Below are positions 51,985 to 62,500 of a stretch of DNA of 64,000 bases, piece by piece. Every line of letters begins with the position of its first letter. The stretch's first letter is position 1. Where the stretch lies: positions 1 to 64,000 of the forward strand of contig JAJVHY010000028.1 in the NCBI GenBank assembly GCA_022072455.1. Reading direction: 5' to 3'. Below the pieces are notes generated by a model. That model searched no databases, was not told the DNA's origin, and was given only the letters and a program-made list of their open reading frames with translations. Both the position numbers and the translations under genes were made by a program. The stretch comes from Verrucomicrobiia bacterium (lineage in GTDB: Bacteria > Verrucomicrobiota > Verrucomicrobiia > Palsa-1439).

Positions 51985-52311
51985 ATGACCAAACGTGACC
52001 TTGTAATCCGCATCAGCAACGATACCGGCTTGATTCAACAGGACGTGATGGCGGTCGTGCAGAAGACGCTCGACTACATCACGGAAGCCATGATCAAGGG
52101 TGAAACCGTCGAACTTCGCAACTTTGGGGTGTTCGAGGTCAAGCTCCGCAAGCCCCGCGTCGGTCGCAACCCGAACGATCCCGGTAAAGACGTCCAAATT
52201 CCCGCGCGGGCCGTGGTGAAATTCAAGCCCGGCAAGGAAATGCGCGAGCAAGTTTTGGCATTGACCCAGAAAATCAATAATCCGCCGCCCGCGACTCCGC
52301 CGGCAGCCTGA
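51985..52311 (+). CDS. HU/IHF-family DNA-bending protein
   Basis: 108 residues from the ATG at 51985. MTKRDLVIRISNDTGLIQQD, ETVELRNFGVFEVKLRKPRV and GRNPNDPGKDVQIPARAVVK are the HU/IHF fold and DNA-binding arm, including the prolines that intercalate into DNA. The C-terminal tail NNPPPATPPAA is an extra proline-rich extension. The arm sequence looks more IHF- than HU-like, but alpha or beta type cannot be assigned. It has its own promoter and terminator. Confidence 0.9.
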   Translation: MTKRDLVIRISNDTGLIQQDVMAVVQKTLDYITEAMIKGETVELRNFGVFEVKLRKPRVGRNPNDPGKDVQIPARAVVKFKPGKEMREQVLALTQKINNPPPATPPAA

Positions 52312-52335
52312 GGTCAACTGGCAGCAAACTTCGGC

Positions 52336-52366
52336 AGGGGCGGGGGTGACCCGCCCCTCTGATTTT
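52336..52366 (+). terminator. intrinsic terminator after the IHF/HU gene
   Basis: AGGGGCGGG (52336-52344) pairs perfectly with CCCGCCCCT (52350-52358) around a five-base loop. TTTT follows at 52363-52366. The nine-base GC-rich stem is strong. Transcription of hisS must therefore start close to its ATG or read through. Confidence 0.7.
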
Positions 52367-52377
52367 CCCCAAACTCC

Positions 52378-53577
52378 ATGAACGCACTACCCGGATTTCG
52401 CGATTTTTATCCTGAGCAACTCGCCATCCGCCGGCACATATTCGGCCGGTGGCGTGAAGTTGCGCGTCGGTACGGCTTCCGCGAATACGACGGACCGCCA
52501 CTCGAACCGCTCGAACTTTTTACGCAGAAATCCGGTGCGGAGATCGTTGGGCAACTTTTCAATTTCGTGGACAAGGGCGACCGGGCCGTTGCGCTTCGCC
52601 CCGAAATGACGCCGACACTGGCCCGCATGGTTGGCGCGCATCACCGGGACTACAAGAAACCTCTCAAGTGGTTCGCGATCCCGCAATTGTTCCGGTACGA
52701 GAAGCAGCAGCGCGGACGGCTCCGCGAGCACTTCCAATTCAATGCCGACATCATCGGCGAAAGTGATGTGGCCGCCGATATCGAATTGATCGCGCTGGCG
52801 ATTGACTCGTTGCGCGCCCTCGGCCTGAAGCAGGACGACTTCGTCGTGCGCGTTTCTGATCGGCGCGCCTGGCAGCGGCACTTTGCCGCCGCCGGGATCA
52901 CGGACGACAAACAGTACGCGGCCTTTCAGGCGATTGATAAAATGGAACGCGAACCGCTCGAGAAGACACGCGAGAAACTCGCTGCCCTCACGACCAAGGT
53001 GGACGAAGTTCTCGCGTTTCCGAAAGACGATCTCCGAAACGTTCTCGATCAAATTGGCGATCTCGCGGCATTTTGCGAAGTGGACTTCAAAATCGTCCGC
53101 GGTCTCGCGTACTACACCGGCATCGTGTGGGAAATTCACGATCGCAAAGGTGAACTTCGCGCCATTGCTGGCGGCGGCCGGTATGACAATTTGTTGAAAC
53201 TCGTCAGCGGCGTGGACTTGCCGGCGTTGGGGTTTGGGATGGGGGACGTGGTGCTGGGCGAATTGTTAAAAGAGCGCGGACTCTTGCCCAAGGAAAACCA
53301 TGGCTTGGATTGCTATTTGGTGATTGCCGACGAAGGGTTGCGGCCGACGGCGTTGAAACTCGCGCACGATCTGCGCGATGCCGGAATCGCGGTGGACTAT
53401 GCACTGACAATGACCAAAGTCGGCAAACAGTTTCAGGCCGCCAGTCACTCTGGGGCCAGGTATGCGGTCACCATCGGACCGGAGGAGTGGGCTGCCGGCG
53501 AGGTGAAGTTGAAGGACCTCGCCGCCGGGAAGGAAGAGCGCGTGAGAATTGCCGAGCTAAAGGGAAAAATTTCATGA
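52378..53577 (+). CDS. hisS: histidyl-tRNA synthetase
   Basis: 399 residues, shorter than the usual 420-430. Class II motifs are visible: GFREYDGPPLEPLELFTQKS, ALRPEMTPTLARMV, FRYEKQQRGRLREHFQFNAD (motif 2) and the HisRS-specific RGLAYYTGIVWEI. AIAGGGRYDNLLKLVSGVDL and LPALGFGMGDVVL follow, then a C-terminal anticodon-binding domain (DCYLVIADEGLRPTALKLAH). It lacks the usual leading residues and begins at MNALPGFRDFYPEQ. No ribosome binding site is evident. The stop overlaps aspS by ATGA, a common hisS-aspS pairing. Confidence 0.94.
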   Translation: MNALPGFRDFYPEQLAIRRHIFGRWREVARRYGFREYDGPPLEPLELFTQKSGAEIVGQLFNFVDKGDRAVALRPEMTPTLARMVGAHHRDYKKPLKWFAIPQLFRYEKQQRGRLREHFQFNADIIGESDVAADIELIALAIDSLRALGLKQDDFVVRVSDRRAWQRHFAAAGITDDKQYAAFQAIDKMEREPLEKTREKLAALTTKVDEVLAFPKDDLRNVLDQIGDLAAFCEVDFKIVRGLAYYTGIVWEIHDRKGELRAIAGGGRYDNLLKLVSGVDLPALGFGMGDVVLGELLKERGLLPKENHGLDCYLVIADEGLRPTALKLAHDLRDAGIAVDYALTMTKVGKQFQAASHSGARYAVTIGPEEWAAGEVKLKDLAAGKEERVRIAELKGKIS

Positions 53578-55331
53578 AACGGACACATCACTGCAACGAA
53601 TTGCGTGCACAGCATGTCGGACAGAAAGCCAGTTTGGCCGGTTGGGTGCATGCGCGCCGTGACCTCGGCGGCATCGTGTTCATCGAACTGCGCGACCGGG
53701 AGGGGAACACGCAGGTCGTGTTCGACCCGCAACACAACAAGTCCTCGTGGGAACTCGCACAGTCGCTCCGCAGTGAATACGTCGTCGCGGTCGAGGGGGT
53801 GGTTCGGCAACGGCCGGAAGGCACGGTCAATCCGAAGTTGCCGACCGGCGAAGTCGAATTGCTTGTGCATCAACTCGCCATCCTGAACGCCAGCGAAACG
53901 CCGCCGTTTCAGATGGACGAACTCGCCAACGAAGACCTCCGCTTGCAATACCGGTATCTCGATCTGCGCCGGCCAGCGATGGCGAAGAACCTCATTTTGC
54001 GACACAAGGTCGCCAAGGTCACGCGTGATTATTTCGATGCGAACCGGTTTCTTGAAGTGGAGACGCCGATCTTGTTCAAGAGTACCCCCGAAGGCGCGCG
54101 GGAGTATCTCGTGCCGGCGCGGGTGAATCCCGGCAAGTTTTTCGCGTTGCCGCAGTCGCCGCAGCAGTTCAAGCAGATGCTGATGGTCTCAGGCGTCGAC
54201 CGGTATTTCCAGATCGCGAAATGTTTTCGCGACGAAGATTTGCGCGCCGACCGGCAGCCGGAGTTCACGCAGATCGACTTGGAGATGAGTTTCATCGACC
54301 GCGAAGATATGTACGCGATGATCGAAGGCCTGCTCGTCGCCGTCTGGCAGGCGGCGCGCGGCGAGAAGATCCCCACGCCGTTCCCGCGGATGCCGTACAT
54401 CGAAGCGATGGAACGGTACGGCGTCGACAAGCCCGACACCCGCTTTGGCATCGAACTGGTCGATCTCACGAAAGATTTCGCGACCAGTTCATTCAAAGTC
54501 TTCCGGTCGGCGGTGGATACCGGCGGCGTGGTGAAAGCCATCAATGCCAAAGGTCTCGCGTGCGCGACGCAGGGGCAGATCGAGCAACTGACCGAGACCG
54601 CGAAGAGTTTCGGCGCAAAGGGGCTGGCCTACATCAAAGTCGAAGCCGGTGAGTGGAAGTCGCCGATCGTGAAATTCTTCTCTGACTCAGAGAAGGCCGC
54701 ACTCACGTCCAAGCTCAAGATTGAAGAAGGCGATCTGATTCTGTTCGCCGCCGATAAACGCGAGGTCGCGTGGGACGTGCTCGGCCGGATGCGGTTGGTC
54801 GTGGCGGAACAACTCAAGATCGAGCGCACAGGTTGGAACTTCCTCTGGGTTGTCGACTTCCCGCTCATCAGTTTCGACAAAGACCGGAACCAATACTACT
54901 CGACGCACCATCCGTTCACCGCGCCGGTCGCGGAAGACATCCCGTTGCTCGCGACCGATCCGACGAAGGTGCGCGGGCAACATTACGACGTCGTGTTGAA
55001 CGGCGTCGAACTTGGCGGCGGCTCGATTCGGATCCATCAGCCGGATGTGCAGAAGAAAATCTTCGAGGAAGTCTTAAGGATCCCGGCGGACGTGGCGGAA
55101 AACCGGTTTGGTTACATGCTCCAAGCGTTCCGGTATGGCGCGCCGCCGCACGGGGGAATAGCGTTGGGGCTCGATCGGCTCTGTGCGATTCTGTGCGGTT
55201 CGGCCAACATTCGCGATGTCATCGCGTTTCCGAAGACGGCGAAAGCGGTGGACTTGATGACGAACTCGCCGGCGGAAGTTGAGCCGAAACAACTGCGCGA
55301 CTTGCACATCAAGCTCGATCTCGAAGCCTAA
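53574..55331 (+). CDS. aspS: aspartyl-tRNA synthetase
   Basis: 585 residues from the ATG at 53574; the longer frame through hisS is rejected. The N-terminal OB-fold anticodon domain shows ASLAGWVHARRDLGGIVFIE. The class II core has LRLQYRYLDLRRPAMAKNLI, FFALPQSPQQFKQMLMVSGV, RYFQIAKCFRDEDLRADRQP and EFTQIDLEMSFI. A bacterial GAD insertion comes after about 300, and the ATP site motif is GGIALGLDRLCAI. It charges tRNA-Asp. Whether it is discriminating or also makes Asp-tRNA-Asn cannot be judged from what is seen. Confidence 0.96.
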   Translation: MKRTHHCNELRAQHVGQKASLAGWVHARRDLGGIVFIELRDREGNTQVVFDPQHNKSSWELAQSLRSEYVVAVEGVVRQRPEGTVNPKLPTGEVELLVHQLAILNASETPPFQMDELANEDLRLQYRYLDLRRPAMAKNLILRHKVAKVTRDYFDANRFLEVETPILFKSTPEGAREYLVPARVNPGKFFALPQSPQQFKQMLMVSGVDRYFQIAKCFRDEDLRADRQPEFTQIDLEMSFIDREDMYAMIEGLLVAVWQAARGEKIPTPFPRMPYIEAMERYGVDKPDTRFGIELVDLTKDFATSSFKVFRSAVDTGGVVKAINAKGLACATQGQIEQLTETAKSFGAKGLAYIKVEAGEWKSPIVKFFSDSEKAALTSKLKIEEGDLILFAADKREVAWDVLGRMRLVVAEQLKIERTGWNFLWVVDFPLISFDKDRNQYYSTHHPFTAPVAEDIPLLATDPTKVRGQHYDVVLNGVELGGGSIRIHQPDVQKKIFEEVLRIPADVAENRFGYMLQAFRYGAPPHGGIALGLDRLCAILCGSANIRDVIAFPKTAKAVDLMTNSPAEVEPKQLRDLHIKLDLEA

Positions 55332-55337
55332 GAAAAC

Positions 55338-56171
55338 TTACGGTGTGGTCTTCGGAGTGGCGGGCACGTAGAGATTGATGGCCGGTTCTTCCTTTGCCGG
55401 AGCCGGCGCTTCTTCGGCGGGTTTTGCCGGCGTGGCTGGCATATACAAATTCGGGGCGGTTACGACCGGCGCTTCGGCTTCGGCTTTCGGCGGTTCTGGG
55501 GTGGCCGGCGCGGCTGGCGGCGGAGCGGTTTCCGCCTTCGGCGTTTCAGGCGCGGGTGTCGGAGCTGCCGGCGGCTGAGGGGGTGCGGCAGGGACTGCCG
55601 GGGTGGGTTCTGGAGTCGGGGTTGCTGGCGTGGCTGGTTCTTCGGTAATGGTCGGCGCGTCTTGGAGGAGCATTTTTTCGGAGTACTTCGCATACCGTGG
55701 TGGCAATCCTACCGGTGGTTCGTCAATCCAGCGAATGGCGACAACATTGACGTTGGGTCTAATGGAATCGGGGTTGAAACGATTAACCTGAGTTACCGAA
55801 GCTTTCTTGGCGGGGGCCGCTCCGCCGGGGGTTGCGTCGCCTCCGCGAACGCCGTATTGCGTGCTGAAAAACATCTGACCATCCACAAAGACCAATGCAT
55901 CAGCGCCAAGTTCCACGCCCTTTTTGGCCAAGGTGGACATATGACCTTCGACAGGCTGGGCAAACAATGGGCTGTTAATCCGCAACTCCGCGATGACTTC
56001 GTAAGCGGATGGCGGCAAGCTGGTGAAGACCGGCAAATCATAGCGGACATTGACGATCGAACCGTTGGAAGTCGGCCAGATTTGCTGTTCGCCGACGTAG
56101 GGGCGCACGATGGCAGTCGCACAGCCAAGGGTGAGTGAAAGTCCGAGGATACATAAGCAGTTCTTAATCAT
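55338..56171 (-). CDS. proline/alanine-rich lipoprotein of unknown function
   Basis: 277 residues. MIKNCLCILGLSLTLGC ends in a lipobox (LTLGC), so the protein is expected to be lipidated at C17. A folded part of about 160 residues (YDLPVFTSLPPSAYEVIAEL, KKGVELGADALVFVDGQMFF) is followed by a long disordered tail rich in Pro, Ala and Glu. The tail ends with a repeated motif, NLYMPATP and NLYVPATP, about 31 residues apart. Such tails often span the periplasm or bind peptidoglycan-associated proteins. No family recognised. It converges on aspS with a six-base gap. Confidence 0.7.
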   Translation of the reverse strand: MIKNCLCILGLSLTLGCATAIVRPYVGEQQIWPTSNGSIVNVRYDLPVFTSLPPSAYEVIAELRINSPLFAQPVEGHMSTLAKKGVELGADALVFVDGQMFFSTQYGVRGGDATPGGAAPAKKASVTQVNRFNPDSIRPNVNVVAIRWIDEPPVGLPPRYAKYSEKMLLQDAPTITEEPATPATPTPEPTPAVPAAPPQPPAAPTPAPETPKAETAPPPAAPATPEPPKAEAEAPVVTAPNLYMPATPAKPAEEAPAPAKEEPAINLYVPATPKTTP

Positions 56172-56234
56172 TATGGCTCCAGATGTTTTGTGGATGTGCT
56201 ACCATCACCGAATGCGAGGTTTCCATAGCACAGC

Positions 56235-56276
56235 CGCCGGGCACTTGTGAAGTCTAAACTCGTTGCGCCGGGCACT
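56235..56276. repeat. 11-base direct repeats upstream of proB
   Basis: CGCCGGGCACT occurs at 56235-56245 and 56266-56276, 31 bases apart start to start, about three helical turns. They lie in the divergent region between the lipoprotein and proB and may be paired regulator sites. Confidence 0.5.
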
Positions 56277-56299
56277 CGACACTGTCCGGTGATTTTGCT

Positions 56300-57355
56300 A
56301 TGCAACTTTCACCCATGAAACTTCGTCGCGAAATCCTCGCCCGCACCCGGCGCGTAGTGGTCAAGTTCGGTACTGGTTTGCTGACGGACGACCAGAACCG
56401 ACTCGCCGTCCCGGCCATCGAACGTCTGGCCCGGCAAGTGGCCACGCTGCACAGCGGGGGCCGGCAAGTTGTGCTCGTCAGCAGCGGTGCGATTGCGGCC
56501 GGGATGGGCGCACTCGGGTTTGCGCGCCGCCCGAAACACTTGCCGGAACTTCAAGCGGCGGCGGCGATTGGTCAGGGGAAACTCATGGCGTTGTACGGCG
56601 AAGTCTTTGGCCAACTAAATCTCCACGTTGCACAAATTCTGCTGACACACGACGACCTCAAATCCCGTGGCCGGCATCTGAGCGCACGCAGCACCCTCGA
56701 GACGTTGCTGGCGCGCGGCATCATCCCGATCATCAACGAAAACGACACTGTTGCTGTGGATGAAATCAAATTCGGCGACAACGACCGGCTCGGCGCGTTG
56801 ACCGCCACACTGATTGACGCGGATTTGCTCATCATTCTCTCGCACGTCGAAGGCTTGCTCGACCGGACCAGACAGCTCATCCCGGTCGTTCCGGAGATCA
56901 CCCGCGAGATCGAAGCGTTAGCCGGCGGCACCGATCGCGTCACCAGTGTCGGCGGGATGAAGTCGAAAATCGACGCCGCGAAAATCTGTACCCGGGCTGG
57001 AATTCCGATGATTATTGCCGATGGCGACCGGGGCGCCGTGATCGGGGACGTGGTGGACGGAGGCGATATTGGCACCATTTTTCTCCCGAAGACCGGCAAG
57101 CTCGAAAGCCGGAAGCGCTGGATTGCATTCTTCCAAAAGCCGGTCGGAAATCTGGTCGTTGACGACGGTGCGCGCCAAGCGTTGTGCACCAGTGGCAAGA
57201 GTTTGCTGGCGCAGGGAGTCGTGCGCACGGAAGGGAAGTTTACTGCCGGTGATCTCGTCACAATTTCTGATTTAGCGGGCAACGAATTTGCCCGCGGCCT
57301 TGTCAAAGGTTCAACTGGCGTCGTGGTGCATCGGGACGACTTGGTGATTTTATGA
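56300..57355 (+). CDS. proB: glutamate 5-kinase
   Basis: 351 residues; phosphorylates glutamate in the first step of proline synthesis. The amino-acid-kinase domain has VVVKFGTGLLTDDQ, VVLVSSGAIAAGMGALGF, GIIPIINENDTVAVDEIKFG and GGMKSKIDAAKICTRAGIPM. A C-terminal PUA domain follows (LVVDDGARQALCTSGKSLLA). The ATG at 56300 or the one at 56315 may be the start. The stop overlaps proA by four bases. Confidence 0.95.
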   Translation: MQLSPMKLRREILARTRRVVVKFGTGLLTDDQNRLAVPAIERLARQVATLHSGGRQVVLVSSGAIAAGMGALGFARRPKHLPELQAAAAIGQGKLMALYGEVFGQLNLHVAQILLTHDDLKSRGRHLSARSTLETLLARGIIPIINENDTVAVDEIKFGDNDRLGALTATLIDADLLIILSHVEGLLDRTRQLIPVVPEITREIEALAGGTDRVTSVGGMKSKIDAAKICTRAGIPMIIADGDRGAVIGDVVDGGDIGTIFLPKTGKLESRKRWIAFFQKPVGNLVVDDGARQALCTSGKSLLAQGVVRTEGKFTAGDLVTISDLAGNEFARGLVKGSTGVVVHRDDLVIL

Positions 57356-58536
57356 TGGCAATGCAACAACTGGCGGAGAATTCACGGCACGCGGCGCGGG
57401 CGCTGGCGAAGCTGGATACCACCTCAAAGAACAAGCTGTTGCTCGCGATGGCCGCCGGCATTGAACAGTCGGCCGCCAAGATCATCACCGCGAACGCCAA
57501 AGATCTCGCCGCCGGCAAGCACCTCCCGCCGGCCATGCTCGACCGGCTCAAACTCGACGCCAAACGCATTGCCGGTATCGCAGCCGGTGTGCGGGAAGTG
57601 GCGGCATTGCCGGATCCGGTCGGCACAACCATCAGCGAATGGACTCGTCCGAACGGTATTCGCATTCAAAAACAACGCGTACCCATCGGTGTCATTTTGA
57701 TCATCTTTGAATCCCGGCCAAATGTGACCGCCGACGCGGCGTGTTTGTGTTTCAAAACCGGCAACGCCGTCATCCTGCGCGGCGGCGCGGAGGCGATTCA
57801 CTCGAATCTGGCCCTTGCGGAGGCGATGAACGTGCCGGGCGTACCGGCGAATAGCATTACCGTCGTGCCCACGAAGGACCGGGCGGCGATTGATGAATTA
57901 CTGAAACTCAATGGCCTCATTGACCTCTGCATCCCGCGTGGCGGGGAAGGGTTGATTCGCGCGGTTGTCGAAAAATCGCGCATTCCGGTCATCAAACATT
58001 ACAAGGGCGTGTGCCACGTGTTCGTGGATCGCGAGGCCGACCTCGACATGGCGGAGAAGATCGTCATCAACGCGAAGTGTCAGCGGCCGGGGGTCTGCAA
58101 TGCGATTGAGACGTTGTTGGTGGACGCGCCTTTGGCCGGGACGTTTCTGCCGCGCATCGAGAAGGCGCTCGCTGCGCAGGGCGTCGAGATACGCCGCGAG
58201 GCTGATTGGACGACCGAATATCTCGACCTCATCATCGGCCTGCGGGTCGTGAACGGTGTGGAGGAAGCGATTGACCACATCACCCGGTACGGCAGCGCAC
58301 ACAGCGACGCCATCGTGACGACCAACCAAGCAACTGCGGCCAAGTTTCTGCGTGAAGTGGACAGTAGCAGCGTCTTTTGGAATGCCAGCACCCGGCTGGC
58401 GGATGGCGGACAGTACGGATTCGGCGCGGAGATCGGAATCAGCACCGACAAACTGCACGCCCGCGGCCCGATGGGGTTGGAGGAACTGACGAGTTACAAG
58501 TTTGTGGTTACGGGAGAAGGACAAATTCGCGAATGA
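57352..58536 (+). CDS. proA: gamma-glutamyl phosphate reductase
   Basis: 394 residues of an aldehyde-dehydrogenase-fold enzyme that reduces glutamyl-5-phosphate to the semialdehyde. Landmarks are IRIQKQRVPIGVILIIFESR, NVTADAACLCFKTGNAVILR, VIKHYKGVCHVFVDREADLD and the catalytic Cys in CQRPGVCNAIETLLV. AEIGISTDKLHARGPMGLEE closes the C-terminus. Overlapped by proB upstream and by the efflux adaptor gene downstream (ATGA at both ends), so proline synthesis and efflux appear to be translated together. Confidence 0.95.
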   Translation: MMAMQQLAENSRHAARALAKLDTTSKNKLLLAMAAGIEQSAAKIITANAKDLAAGKHLPPAMLDRLKLDAKRIAGIAAGVREVAALPDPVGTTISEWTRPNGIRIQKQRVPIGVILIIFESRPNVTADAACLCFKTGNAVILRGGAEAIHSNLALAEAMNVPGVPANSITVVPTKDRAAIDELLKLNGLIDLCIPRGGEGLIRAVVEKSRIPVIKHYKGVCHVFVDREADLDMAEKIVINAKCQRPGVCNAIETLLVDAPLAGTFLPRIEKALAAQGVEIRREADWTTEYLDLIIGLRVVNGVEEAIDHITRYGSAHSDAIVTTNQATAAKFLREVDSSSVFWNASTRLADGGQYGFGAEIGISTDKLHARGPMGLEELTSYKFVVTGEGQIRE

Positions 58537-59570
58537 TTAAAATCACGGCCGGGCTCATGGCGGTGGTGCTGGGGGCGCTGGGGTGTGGCAAGCCAGCCCC
58601 GAATGCTTCCCGACCGGCGGCCAAACCCTATCTGGTCGAAGTCATCACGGTGACCCGGCAACCGTTCCGCGAGACGTTGTTTGCGACCGGCTCGTTGCGC
58701 GCCAAGGAATCGGTCGAGTTGCCGGCGCAGCGGGCGGGGGTGGTCAAGGAGGTGCGGTTCGAGGAAGGACAACCGGTCAAGGCGGGCGATGCGCTCGTCA
58801 TCATGGATGCTTCCGAATTGCAGGCGCAACACAAACGTGCGCAGGCACAGTATGAACTAGCCACCACCGTTGAGAAGCGCAACCGGCAGCTGCTCGACAA
58901 CGGGGCTCTCGTCACGGAAGCGGTTTACGACGAGAGCCGCGCCAGTCTCAATGTTGCGCGCGCCGAACTTGATCTCATCCGGGCGCAATTGGAGAAAACG
59001 CAGATTGTGGCGCCGTTTGCCGGGGTGGCGGGGTTGCGCCGCGTGAGCGTGGGCGCTTTTCTGACGCCGGGAATGCCGGTGGCCGGCTTGCAGGATGTGA
59101 GTGAGTTGAAACTGGATTTTGCCGTCCCGGAACGGTACCTGCCGTATTTGCGCGCGGCTAAACAGGTCGAGTTTCGGGTTGCCGGCCACGCCGCGGCAAA
59201 GCCGGCAACGATTTATGCGATTGAGCCGGCCATTGATGTCACCACCCGGTCACTGCAGGTGCGAGCGCTGGCGCGGAATGATGACCAGCTTTTGTTGCCG
59301 GGGTCGTTTGCGGAAGTCCATGTGGCATTGGATGAGATTCCGGATGCGATTTTGATTCCGCCGATTGCCTTGATTCCTGGTTTGAAGGAGCAGCGGGTGT
59401 TTTTGCACAAGGCCGGCACGGTGGAGGCGCGCACAGTGCAAGTTGGATTGCGAACATCGCGCGCGTTGCAGATTGTCGCGGGCCTGGAGCCGGGAGAGGA
59501 AGTGATCGTGACCGGGATTCTGCAACTGCGACCCGGGATGAAGGTTCAGGCCAAAAGGGCGCAGCCGTGA
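58533..59570 (+). CDS. RND efflux periplasmic adaptor lipoprotein
   Basis: 345 residues from the ATG at 58533. MIKITAGLMAVVLGALGC ends in a lipobox, so membrane anchoring by lipid is expected. Membrane fusion protein features are ESVELPAQRAGVVKEVRFEE with GQPVKAGDALVIMD (lipoyl-like domain), a short alpha-hairpin (QAQHKRAQAQYELATTVEKR), QIVAPFAGVAGLRRVSVGAF, and the C-terminal VIVTGILQLRPGMKVQA. It links the inner-membrane pump to an outer-membrane channel. GTGA overlap with the pump gene. No TolC-like gene follows. Confidence 0.92.
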   Translation: MIKITAGLMAVVLGALGCGKPAPNASRPAAKPYLVEVITVTRQPFRETLFATGSLRAKESVELPAQRAGVVKEVRFEEGQPVKAGDALVIMDASELQAQHKRAQAQYELATTVEKRNRQLLDNGALVTEAVYDESRASLNVARAELDLIRAQLEKTQIVAPFAGVAGLRRVSVGAFLTPGMPVAGLQDVSELKLDFAVPERYLPYLRAAKQVEFRVAGHAAAKPATIYAIEPAIDVTTRSLQVRALARNDDQLLLPGSFAEVHVALDEIPDAILIPPIALIPGLKEQRVFLHKAGTVEARTVQVGLRTSRALQIVAGLEPGEEVIVTGILQLRPGMKVQAKRAQP

Positions 59571-62500
59571 CATTGTCGGACCTCAGCATCCGTCGGCCGG
59601 TATTGGCGACGGTGATGTCGGTGGTCATCGTCATCTTCGGGTTGGTGAGTTACCAGCAATTGGGGGTGCGGGAATTTCCGGCGGTGGATCCACCGATCAT
59701 CACGGTGTCCACCAGTTATCCGGGCGCGCCGCCAGAGGTGATGGAATCAGAAATCACCGAGCCGCTCGAAGAAAGCATCAACGCCGTTGCCGGCATCCGC
59801 ACGCTGACCTCTGTCAGCCGGGAAGGGCGAAGCACGATCACGGTGGAATTCCGGTTGGGTGAAGACCTCGAACGCGCCGCCAACGACGTGCGCGACAAGG
59901 TCGCGCTGGCGCAGGCAAATCTGCCGCCGGATGCGGACCCGCCGACCGTATCGAAAGCGGACTCCGACCGGCAGCCGGTGGCGTTCATTTCGGTGTTTAG
60001 TCCGGCGCGGGATTTGTTGGAAATATCCGAGATCGCGGACCGGCGGTTCAAGTCGGTATTGCAGACGATTGACGATGTGGCCGAGGTGGACATCTGGGGG
60101 GAGAAGCGCTACGCCATGCGGGTCTGGTTGGATCGCGACAAACTCGCGGCGTATGGGTTGACACCGGTGGACGTGCGCGATGCGTTGGCGCGGGAAAACG
60201 TGGAGTTGCCAACGGGACGGATCGAGGGGCAGCAGGTGGAGTTGACGGTGCGGGCGGCGGGCCGGTACAGCACGGCGGAGCAGTTCAATGAGATGGTGAT
60301 TCGTGAGAGTCCGGCGGGAGCAGTGCGATTGAAGGATGTGGGGCAGGCCGTGTTGGGGCCGTCCAATCTGCGCAGTTTGATGAAGCGCGACGGGGTGCCG
60401 GCAGTGGGCGTGGTGTTGCGGCCACAACCGGGCGCGAATCAGATTGCGATTGCCGATGAGATGTACAAGCGGCTGGAATTGATCAAGAAGGATTTACCGG
60501 CGGACATCGAGGCGACGGTGGGATTCGACACGTCGCAATACGTGCGGGCTTCGATCCGAGAAGTTCGGGAGACGATTTTTGTGGCGTTGGCGTTGGTGGT
60601 TGGGGTGATCTTTTTATTTTTGCGGACGGTGCGTTCGACGTTTGTGCCGGCGATTGTGATTCCGATCTGTCTGATCGGCGCGTTTTTCATCATGCAGGTG
60701 GCGGGCTTCAGCATCAATGTGTTGACGTTGTTGGCCATGGTGCTGGCGATTGGGTTGGTGGTGGATGACGCAATCGTGGTGTTGGAGAACATTTACCGGA
60801 AAATTGAGCAGGGATTGCCGGCGCGCCAGGCGGGGGTGGAGGGGACGAAGGAGGTATTCCTGGCGGTGGTGGCGACAACGGCCTCATTGGCGGCAGTCTT
60901 TGCGCCGATTCTGTTCATGGGCGGGATGGTCGGGCAGCTGTTCCGCGAATTCGCCATCGTGCTGGCCGGGACGGTGATCATTTCATCGTTTGTGGCATTG
61001 ACGTTGGCGCCGATGTTGTGTGTGCGGATTTTGCACGCGCACGAGCACAGCTGGTTCTACGAGAAGACGGAACCGATTTTCCAGATGGTGACCAATCATT
61101 ACCGGCGGGTGTTGACGCGGTTTTTGAAGGTGCGGTGGTTGGCGTTTCCGATTCTTGTCGTGGCCGGTGGTGTGGCGTGGTTTTGTTTCGGGCAACTCGA
61201 CAGTGAGTTGGCGCCGTTGGAAGACCGCGGGCGGTTGCGGGTGGTGGCAACCGCGCCGGAAGGTGCGAGTTTCGATTACATGTTCGGTTACATGGATCAA
61301 CTGGCCGAGCACGTCGCGACGGAGGTGCCGGAATCAGACGTAAGCATCTCGCTGACCGCGCCCGGCTTCGGCGCGTCGAGTTCGGTGAATTCAGGTTTCG
61401 TCCGGATCTTTCTGACCGATCGCTCCCGGCGGAACCGGACGCAGCAACAAATCACGGATTCGCTGCTCCAATCCACACGGAGTCTGCCCGGCGCGCGGGT
61501 GGTGGTGATTCAGGATCCAACGATTTCGCTAGGGGTGGGCGGCGGGGCGCGGTTGCCGGTGCAGTTTGTGATCGAAGCGCCGAGCTTCGAGAAACTGCGG
61601 GCGGTTTTGCCGGAGTTCATCCGTCGGGCAGAGACGAATGCGGCGTTTTCGCGCGTGGATGTTGATTTGAAGTTCAACAAACCGGAGTTGCAGGTCGAGA
61701 TTGACCGGGAACGCGCGCAGTCGCTCGGCGTGTCGGCGCGGGATATTGGCGACACGTTGAATCTGGCACTGGCGGAACAGCGGTTCGGGTATTTTCTGCG
61801 CGACGGGAAGCAGTATTACGTGATTGGCGCGTTGATGCGGGAACAGCGGGAGGACAATCTGGAGCTGCGGAGTCTCGCGGTGCCGAGCCGCAACGGTACG
61901 CCGATCCGCCTCGATAACGTGGTCAGCATGCGCGAGCAGGTTAGTCCGCCGCAATTGTACCGCTTCAACCGCTACAGCGCGGCGACAGTGGCGGCATCAC
62001 TCAATCCCGGTTATTCGTTAAGCCGCGGGGTGACGGCGATGGAAGACATCGCGCGTGAGGTATTGGATGAGACGTTCAAGACTGATCTGGCCGGTGAGGC
62101 GCGCGATTTGCGCGAGACGGCGGGCGGGACGACGTTCGCGTTCGTGTTTGCGCTGGCGCTGGTGTATTTCGTGTTGGCGGCGCAGTTCGAGAGTTACCGC
62201 GATCCGCTGGCGATTTTGCTGACAGTGCCGCTGGCGTTGGTCGGCGCGGCCGGGAGTTTATGGCTGACCGGACAGACGTTGAACATCTTCAGTCAGATCG
62301 GGATGATCATGTTGATCGGGTTGGTGACGAAGAACGGGATTCTGATCGTCGAGTTCGCTAACCAGCAACGCGAACTGGGCTTGGCGCCGTTGGAGGCGGT
62401 GAGGGAAGCCGCGGTGATTCGGTTCCGGCCAGTCTTGATGACGGCGCTTTCGACGATTCTGGGGATTTTGCCGATCGCCATGGCGTTTGGTGAAGGCTCG

